Source: Galbula dea (Eukaryota; Chordata; Aves; Piciformes; Galbulidae). From it: DNA of 64,000 bases. Position numbers and translations under genes: made by a program. The notes beneath the pieces are model-generated. The model made no database searches. It was given only the letters and a program-made list of their open reading frames with translations, and was not told where the DNA came from. Each line of letters starts with the position of its first letter. The stretch's first letter is position 1. Below, piece by piece: positions 48,701-57,700 of this stretch. Location of the stretch: NCBI GenBank assembly GCA_013399015.1, contig VWZX01002707.1, positions 44,391 through 108,390 on the forward strand, given 5' to 3'.

Positions 48701-51700
48701 AAATAGGTGCGAGCCTCCCAAACTAAGCAATATAAATAGGTGCAAACCTTCCTAACTTAACTCCAGTTTAGGAAAGTAGATAAACAACATAAATAGTTTG
48801 TGTTGATTTTGCACAATGAACCTTTCTTGCATTTGTAGCTGAGTAGGTGATTTTTCTACACAAGTGTCAACAACAGAGCTATTCAGAGATATTACACTGC
48901 ACATTTTTACAACGGAGCTGGCTGCTTTTTTCCAGTAAACAGTCACAAGCTGTTCCAGACACGGAACAGCAGTCAAGGCTTCCATGTGACTTGAACAGTC
49001 AAAGAATGATCTCAGGAGACAAGAGCAGTTTGTTTAAACTCTGACAAGAAAACAGAAAAAAAAAAAAAATAAAAAATCACAGGTTGCCACCCTTGCATAT
49101 TAGACTAATCGTGTTTAATAAAAATACATCTACACTGAATATACGAGTCAGGAAAATAACACAGGAGAATGAAGGATCTATCTAGCTAATACACCTTCCA
49201 CTTAACACAGCCTCAGAAACTGTTAAACTCCAGAAAAATTCTGCTAAAACTCCTAAGAGCACGTGCAAGTTGACTGTTTCCTCTTTCAAATGTTGAGAAT
49301 TCCTGGTATATATCTAATCCACCATAACGCATAACCCATTACAATCCAAATAAAATTCAGAAAGCAGAGCATGCTCACGTGGGAACTGGAGGCAGAGGCA
49401 TAACTTTAAAGTCTGAATTCAGTCATCAGCAGAATGAGTGATCAACAGGTGTCACAGCTGTTGTGCACAGCACCGATTTTGTCTCCCCAGCCTCCTGTCA
49501 GACTAAGTTGAGTCTGGTCTAAGCTTCAGGGCAATTTATTTCTTCAAGATTTGAAAACACAATCCCTAATCAGTGACACCCTAAAATGAAGGAGGTTCTG
49601 CACCATTCTGCCTACTACTGAACAATATTTTGTCACCTTTGGTGCCATGCCCCACAGGATCAAATTTGAATTTTTTTTGTTTATCTTATGAAGGTAGTAA
49701 TTTGTAACTCAGTATCAAGAACTCTGGATTTAATAACTTGCATACATGCAGATCACATGATATCTAAACATTTTTCTTCGCTTTTCTATTTTGTGTCAGT
49801 TTTATTATTACTTGTTATCAGTAAGAGGGCAAGAAATAAGTAAATTTGGCAGATCTGAAAAACAAAGCAAGAACTGCTAGAATTAACAGTGCATTAGAAG
49901 CTGTAACTTGAAATTTCTTAATTTTCTCTAGAGATAAGAGTCTGAATTCTTTATAGCAGTGGCAATGCATATATAATCCTTTTTCACCTATACAGCCAGT
50001 TCTCATGTTTGCCCTTTTAAGATTCTGTATTAGCTTAAAATTCAAGAGACATGCCAACAAAGAGACCTCAAGTAAATTCCAGCTTTTCAACTGCACACTG
50101 AAGTAGTTGCCAAATCCTTTCATCCAAAAGAGTTTCTAGCACAGTTTTGCTGCCTATGAATACAGAACAAATCTAGTCGAACTGTTTATCTTAAAACCAT
50201 AGTTTTCAGGGAAGAAGGTTGATTGAACAGCACCTAGGACCACAACCTTACTAACGTATGAGGGGAAGGAAAACTGCTGCACAATGAAATGAAGTAATTG
50301 AACAGTTTACAAAGCAACCTGTTTATACTGCATTATATAGAGAGACATTAAAGCACATGCACTTATTGATACCTACGGACAGAGCACATGGGCACATGCA
50401 TATACATATTAAAATGCTAACATGAAATATTTCTAGCATGTTAAGAACCTGGTATTTGTTAGAGGCATTGAACAGCTGAAATCAGACTCCATAAATGAAT
50501 AATGTAAATCCTACAGGCTCAAGAAATTTGCAGGTACCCTGGATACTGCTAAGGAAACTTTTCCAGTGCTGTCCTAGATGCATTAGAACAGAGTTCATAC
50601 TATCATACTATTGTTGGAGCTGGAAGGTACCCAATAGGATCATCGAGTCCAGCTCTTAAACGCATGGAGGAGTTATTAGTATAAAATTTCATTAATGAAC
50701 ACTGAAATTCCAAATCAAGATCTGACTATGCTTAGTGTATATTCAAGGTCTAATAGACAAGAGGACAACAGAACACTGAAGTAGATTATGCAGTCATGTA
50801 ATTCGTACTGAAATTTGTTAAGAATCTAGCACCTGAATTCACTTAGGAAGCTAAGTAAGCCCCCATTCCTCATTCGTAATGCTGATAATTATTGTACCCA
50901 CTTAACGCAACAGAAAAATAGCTCGTTTATGTTAAAGTCTAAAATATTCACAATAGAAAAGCTAAGGTTAATTCAAGCAGCCATTTAATCATTGAAAATG
51001 CACATTAAAGAGTTCATTTGTATTTAAAAAGAGCTAAGTCTAAAACTGCTGCAAAATGATTGGCAAATTATTAACTTCTGTAAATTTCCAAGTAAGAATT
51101 TCCAATAAAAACTTCATTAATAAGTAACTGAAATCTAGAACATCTTCACCCATTCAGCTGCCTTTTCTTAGCAGTTTTTATATTCTTGTAGCGAGAATAT
51201 AAAAATTGTATGAGTTTATTAGTATGCACTAAGCATTTAGATGTCTCTAATCCACTTCTAAATGAATCTTCTGTTTAGTGTGCAGCCACTTCCAAACTTA
51301 AGAAAAAAGTGTTTGTAAGCTCATGAAATAATTGTCTTTTAACTCTATTCTGATTTTCATGAGCTCTTACAATGTGCTTAAGGATTTATAGTATGTGAAT
51401 ACAAAAGAAACCCATCAAGCTATTCTAGACAGCACCCATTTTTCCCCACCCATTTTCCAATACTTTCATAATTAGTTAAAAAATAGACTTCATTTAATCT
51501 TCTGTACACCTGCAAAACAAAACAAAACACCAAAAAGTAAAACTGTTAGTCAAAAAGAACAGCTCAATACCACGACTACTGGATATTGAAAACCAAATTG
51601 GATATATTCTATCTGCATTAGTTTTTAATAGGAGAACCTTGTATTCCTGTCAAAAACCAACTGCTTAGAGAGGGGTGTGTTTTAAATGCACAGTAGCAAA

Positions 51701-54700
51701 AACTTACTTTGCCAATCTGATTAGAAAAATTGTTATTAAAATATCATGAGTACTGTACAGTTTCTTCAGTGTGCTTACAGAAAAAAGAACATATGAGAAA
51801 CTACAAAGGAACAACTATTCTTTTCCCATGCACAATAACAAGATTTAAATTAGTATTTGTCCAATAACAGGTAACCATTGTGAACCTTGCAAAAGAAACT
51901 GATCACAGGAGAGAATCTGAAAAGACAACTGCTTTTCTGAACTAGGATGGAATGCTCCACAAGTGCTCCCCCAACGCCCCAGAAATGCAGTGATGACACA
52001 AGAACATACAGCACGCAACCAAAAGGAGTTCACGTGACAAGAAGGGAACATCCACCATGAGCAAGGCTCTCATTACCAGCTAGATTCAAAACAACATATT
52101 GCAGTAGACTGAAACGCTGACTATGCTTCCAGAGTTGCTTTAATCCAGAAACCTATATTATCCCTAAAATGGAAACAGTTCTATATTCAACATTCATTCC
52201 CACCTCAACTTTGTGCTGGCACTACCATTGTGAAAGACCTTGTTAGTCACATCAGAGAATTGATCCAAGTTGAAAATAATTCCAGCCATGTAATTTTCTT
52301 TTTTGTCAGTCCTGATTTCAACTGAATCAGCTCTCTGATCTAGCTTGTTCTTTGGTTGCACAAAAAAGTCTCAGCACCCAGTAACTAATAGGAACTCACA
52401 CCTGTAAGGAGAAAAATGGAACAAGAAACAGCTCCTCTTGGCATCAACAGGTATTTTTAGGTTTTATCAATTATTTGGCCAGAGTTCTGTGAAGTGAACA
52501 ACAGACCAGCCAGTGAGGACAGAGTGTTTTGAGTATTTTTACTCTGGCTACATGAACTACAGATTCCCAAAGCCTAACTGCCTAAAGAATATAATTAGTA
52601 AAATTTTGAGAGGACTGTGGTTTTCAGTCTGTTATTGTATAACTATGTCACCAATACAAGTTACAGATGCTGTTCTGAGATTGTAATATATTACTGGGTC
52701 TACCTTAAATTACGCAGGTTTGGCTAAGTAATTTACATCAATACAACACTACACATTTTATCCCTTTCTGGGATTTAATGATTTATGGCATTAAATATAT
52801 GTAGAACAGAGAGGACAGAAATCAATTACTTTGGAACTGTTTTGCAAAATGCACGTGCAGAAGTATTAAAATATTTAATTTTAAAGCACATTCATCCTTC
52901 TACCATTAAAAAATTATTTCCATATTGCCCTACAGCTGATCTGCTGTAAACAGGAAAGTATTTTTGCAGATATTTACAAATACTTTAAATATATTAGTAG
53001 TGAGAAACTTTTAAGAAATGTCTCTATGTATTCAAAGCAAAGCAAGCAGAACAAACTGACTCCGTCCAGTAAAATCCACTCTGTGTCTGGAGCTTAAATT
53101 CTACATGCAGACCGCCTTGGTAGCACTTCTGCCATGCCAAGCCTTAAAAAAAGCAAAACCAAAAACAAAACAAGCAGTTAACTGAACCCAAAGCACGCCT
53201 GAAGATTTACTTTGAGTCAAACAAACAAAAAAGCTATAATAGAAAAAAGCATTTGCTATATACTTACTGTAAGTGATGCCTCATTTACTCTAAATATAAA
53301 TCAAATGCTTGCTTCATTTTTAAACTCCTTGCAGTATGAAAGATCAGTTTGCAGAGAGTCTGCTGTTTCAGAATTCAAATCTAGAATATGAAACTCTAGT
53401 AATTTAAGTAAAACTTTCAGTAATCTTATTGACACAGTCCAAAAGAATAAAAAAAAAAATAAAATCTACTTTTGAAAAGCTCTAGGGGATTGTATAACTT
53501 TCCAAACTGCCACTCCGATTTTCTAATCTGGCCATTCTGAAACACTGAAAACAAATTTCATACTCTTCATTCCTGAACAGCAGTTGAAATTACAAAGCTA
53601 TTCCACTTACTTGTCTAATATCACACACTAACTTTAAAAGCAAATGAGCTTTTACAGCAACACTTCAAGTAAGAAACCTGATGCAGGGAAAACCCCCAAC
53701 CCTAAAATATGTGTTAATCAGCTGCGCAATGAGTAAGAGAGTTTTGGCTAGCGCACCACAACCCTGGAAATGAGGATCAACAGCTGAATATGCTTTGGAA
53801 ACAAGCAGAAACTGACTTCATACAAATTCTATTCAGTTATTATCAGCATTCATAGGCTATCGCTACTCACCAGCAGATGAACATCCTTAACAGATAGAAT
53901 ATCAACAACTCATTCCAGAATTAAACATGGAAAAGGCACTGACAGTAACAGCATTACTACCTGTACCAAGCAGTTAAACAATACCAGTTTTCCTTTTGAG
54001 GTGTTAAGCCAAAATGATTTCTAACACACAAGAAAGGCAGATCTGACAGATCTCTCGGGTTACGTATTAACCCCACTAACACGGTCCCTACTTCTTACCT
54101 CTCCCCAGTCACAGTGCTGGCATCATGCACTCACACTGCAACACCACAATGTCTGTTCTCCAGCTCGGGGACACCACAAACCAAATGAAAATGCTAGAAA
54201 GAGGTGCAAGGGTTCAAAGCAATCAGGAGTGAACATACCTGGGGTACTAACATGCAAGAGTGCCTCACCAAAAAGCGCACTTCCCTTCTCCTATCACAAG
54301 ATGTGTTGCAGCTGCTTTGGAACACATGACTTAATGTACTAAGGATTTGCAGAAAGCAGGGGAAAAAAAACAGTAAAAGAGCTGGGAGCTAACTTGCAAA
54401 AGGATCAGATACTCTAAAAGATTAAAACTTTCCTTGATACAGTTTGAAAAACCTCCCACAATTAAATTTCTATGTTCAGTTGCCTAAGGGCACACATATA
54501 TAAAAAAAAGCATATATATAATAAAAGCAAAAAGCAGGTTGTAAAGCCAATTAGATTTGCATTATTAGATAAACAAGATACTAGATATATGCAGTGGCAT
54601 AAATCTTGAACACAATATGTAATTCTACATCAACAACACATCACAACTGACAGACGTTCAGAGGTAATCAAAAAGATGATTAAAGATATGGAAAGCTTCC

Positions 54701-57700
54701 TTCTTAGAACCAAAACAACTAATCTAGAGGGAAGCAAAACAGAGCAGACACATGACAAGTCTAAAAATCACAAATGACAGAGTGGGGGAATATGGCTTGA
54801 TATTTGCTGTGTTGTACAAGATCTAGGATTTATCCAAAGAAACTAGAAGGTAGCAAGTTCAGAACAAACAAACAAAGGTAGTTTGCTACAGAGTATAATT
54901 AAATTGCTGAACTTCCTATTAGATAAAGCTGTGGGTGACAGAAGTTTGCATGGCTATAGAAAACAATATGATAAATTCAAGAAAAATCCAGCAAGAGGAA
55001 TCAAGTATGATAGCACTGTTCTGTAACTCCTCACTTGGATCTCCTCATTACATTACTCTGAAAGTCCCCATGCCACACACTGAAGGAAGCAGGGGTGAGC
55101 AGAACAAGCAGGTAGGAGCACTGCTTGCCCTGTTCTTTCTTCTTTCTACATGCCTGCTGCTGGCCACCATCAGCAAGAGGCGAGACCTGACCCAGTCCAG
55201 CCATGTTTACAAGCTGTTTATAAAACCACCACAGGTGTGATCACACACCACTGATGGCACTGGACTTCTATGATTCCACAGTGAAATACAGTGCAGACAC
55301 AAGAGACTGTAAATAACTGCCTTGCAACAGCAGCTCACCATCAGTACTCCTTTAACTTGACTTAACGTGAGCAACTTTTAAAGATAAAAAAAATATTAAC
55401 ATAATTCAGTTTACAGGTATAATTTTACTCTATAAGCTTTTAAAAACAAACCTAACTAAAGTATTTCTAGCTGTGAAAACTGAAAAGGTTTTAAGTTAAT
55501 CAACTAGCAAATTAGTATATTGATCAACACTTTACTGCAAGTGGGTTTCAGGAGGAACAATCCTTTTCTCACACTTAATCAGCTGCTCCATTAGTTACAT
55601 AATCTCCTGTAGAACATCCTCTGTGAGCAACAGTGAGGACCTTTCTGCCTGATGTTGCCTAAAGTGCAGTGTGGCACCACTTGCAGTACAGATGCCAGAC
55701 TACTTCATTATCTGTCCACATACTGCTCCTCTCTGCACACTGCTCTGCCATTCAAATCATGGAGACATACACTGCATTACATTCCAGCTATGTTGGACAT
55801 TTTTATTTTTTACATGCTTAAGTTGATATCTCAAAAGCTACAGATATTGCTGAAAACAAACTACAGTTGATTACCAGAACAAAACACACCCCCAACTTTA
55901 ACTTCATTCTCCCCTAAAGTACACAAGCTAACTTCCCATTAGTCTGGCAAGGCACTTCAAGAGAGTGACCTGGTAGAATACCTGCTATTTCTCTATTTTG
56001 ACTCATTGACATGCTTTATAAAACCAGCTATGCAAACAAAGAGAAAGTGTGAAACTGTTACACAGGCCAATTCTCCAACCAGTTCTTGATCAGAGTGCTA
56101 CATCAGGAGAAGAACTGCTTAAAGAAAAATAAAACATTTTAAACTCTATCTTAAACATGTATCATGTATTTTGGAAGGAAATAATACAAAACTGTGTAAA
56201 ATTATTTGGTTTTCCCCTGTAAGTTGCCACTTACAATGAGGGGTTTTACTTGCTGTAAAGGGTATTCGTTGCCTTGCATAACACACCACCCTCCTCGGGG
56301 CACACTGTTCCTTGAGAATACAGGCTTTTGTTCCCAAAGCTGAAGACATGTGTCTCTGTTCCTCCAGACACCAGAGGAAACTTTAAAAAACAAACTCCAC
56401 AGGTTAAAAGTTGATCCCAACGTAAACTGGGGAGTTTTTATTTTATTTTTTTAAACTCCTCATTTTGTAACCTGAGTCATATTATTTCTGTGTTTGGAAC
56501 TCCCTCTCCTAACCTCCAGTGCACAGAAATATAAGTTAAGATAGTATTTACCTACTTTGGAATTTAGTATTTTAGTAAGCTACTCTCTCAAAGTGACTAT
56601 GTTTCAAGGAATCAAGAGCTTAACACAACTGTTTGTAGTTTTCAAAGATTACTAAAGCTGGTAACTGGCTGTGCTAATGTAATTTAATGCCAAAAGAATT
56701 AAAGAAGCGTAATAAATATTCAGCCATGCAGTGTAACTCTGTTCCCAAGAATAAAATCTATTTCACACAACTATTAGAGATAGGATATTAGGAATACCAT
56801 ACAGTGTACTTGCAAGGGAGTACAAGTCAGCCTTAATATAATTAAATGAGCTGGAATTTGGCCAGAAACTCGGGTTATGACAAATCCAAGAGCCAGTCTA
56901 TCCAACAGTACAATGTGTACTTGTTTATACACTTTTCTACTGCACCATTTGATGACAGAAACAAAAAAAATGTGTTGAGGCCAGTGCTTAACTTTAAACA
57001 GGAAGAGTTTCATTTAAGTCATTTAATACAAGTCACTTCTAAACTCCCCCTCGCCCTCATACAGACTGATGCTTACAAAAAGGAAAAGCTTTTGCCAGAG
57101 CTACTCTGTGGCTGTACAAAGCAGTGAATTTTATTATGAAATGATTCAAAGTAACACCTCAGAACGATAGTGAGGGGGAAATTTTGATTCTGTGGCAAGC
57201 CACATGCTTCTATATAGCCTGGGGCAGCTTACTACAACTGTCCTAACAGCTCTCAAATGCTGATCTCAAAGATAGTGCAGACAAGGGAAACGAGGCAAAC
57301 AAAGCATAAATGTAAGCCAGCTGAGAAAAAGCCGGTCAGCACCATTGTAAATGGACTTCGGAATTTTGCAAACTGAGAACGAACCACGCTGCAAAAAGGT
57401 ACTGCACAGGAGTTGTTTTCTGTAACTGCTCACGCCTGTGTTCCACAGTAAAGGCAAGATGTGTTGTATTTTGAGAAAAGCAGGCTCCTACTGCCCTGCA
57501 TTTTCTGTGGAATGCCTCAGAGAGGAACACGCAGTGACTTCCTTGTGAGTCAAAGACCTTGGACAAGTATCAACTGCAACATAACCAATAAGATGCCAAG
57601 TGGTAAGCAGAAATTTTGCAAGCATAAAAATATAACTGTATTTCAAATACCAAGCAATCTTAGGAATCTATTTTAAGATATTTATTTCATGCCTCAAGCA

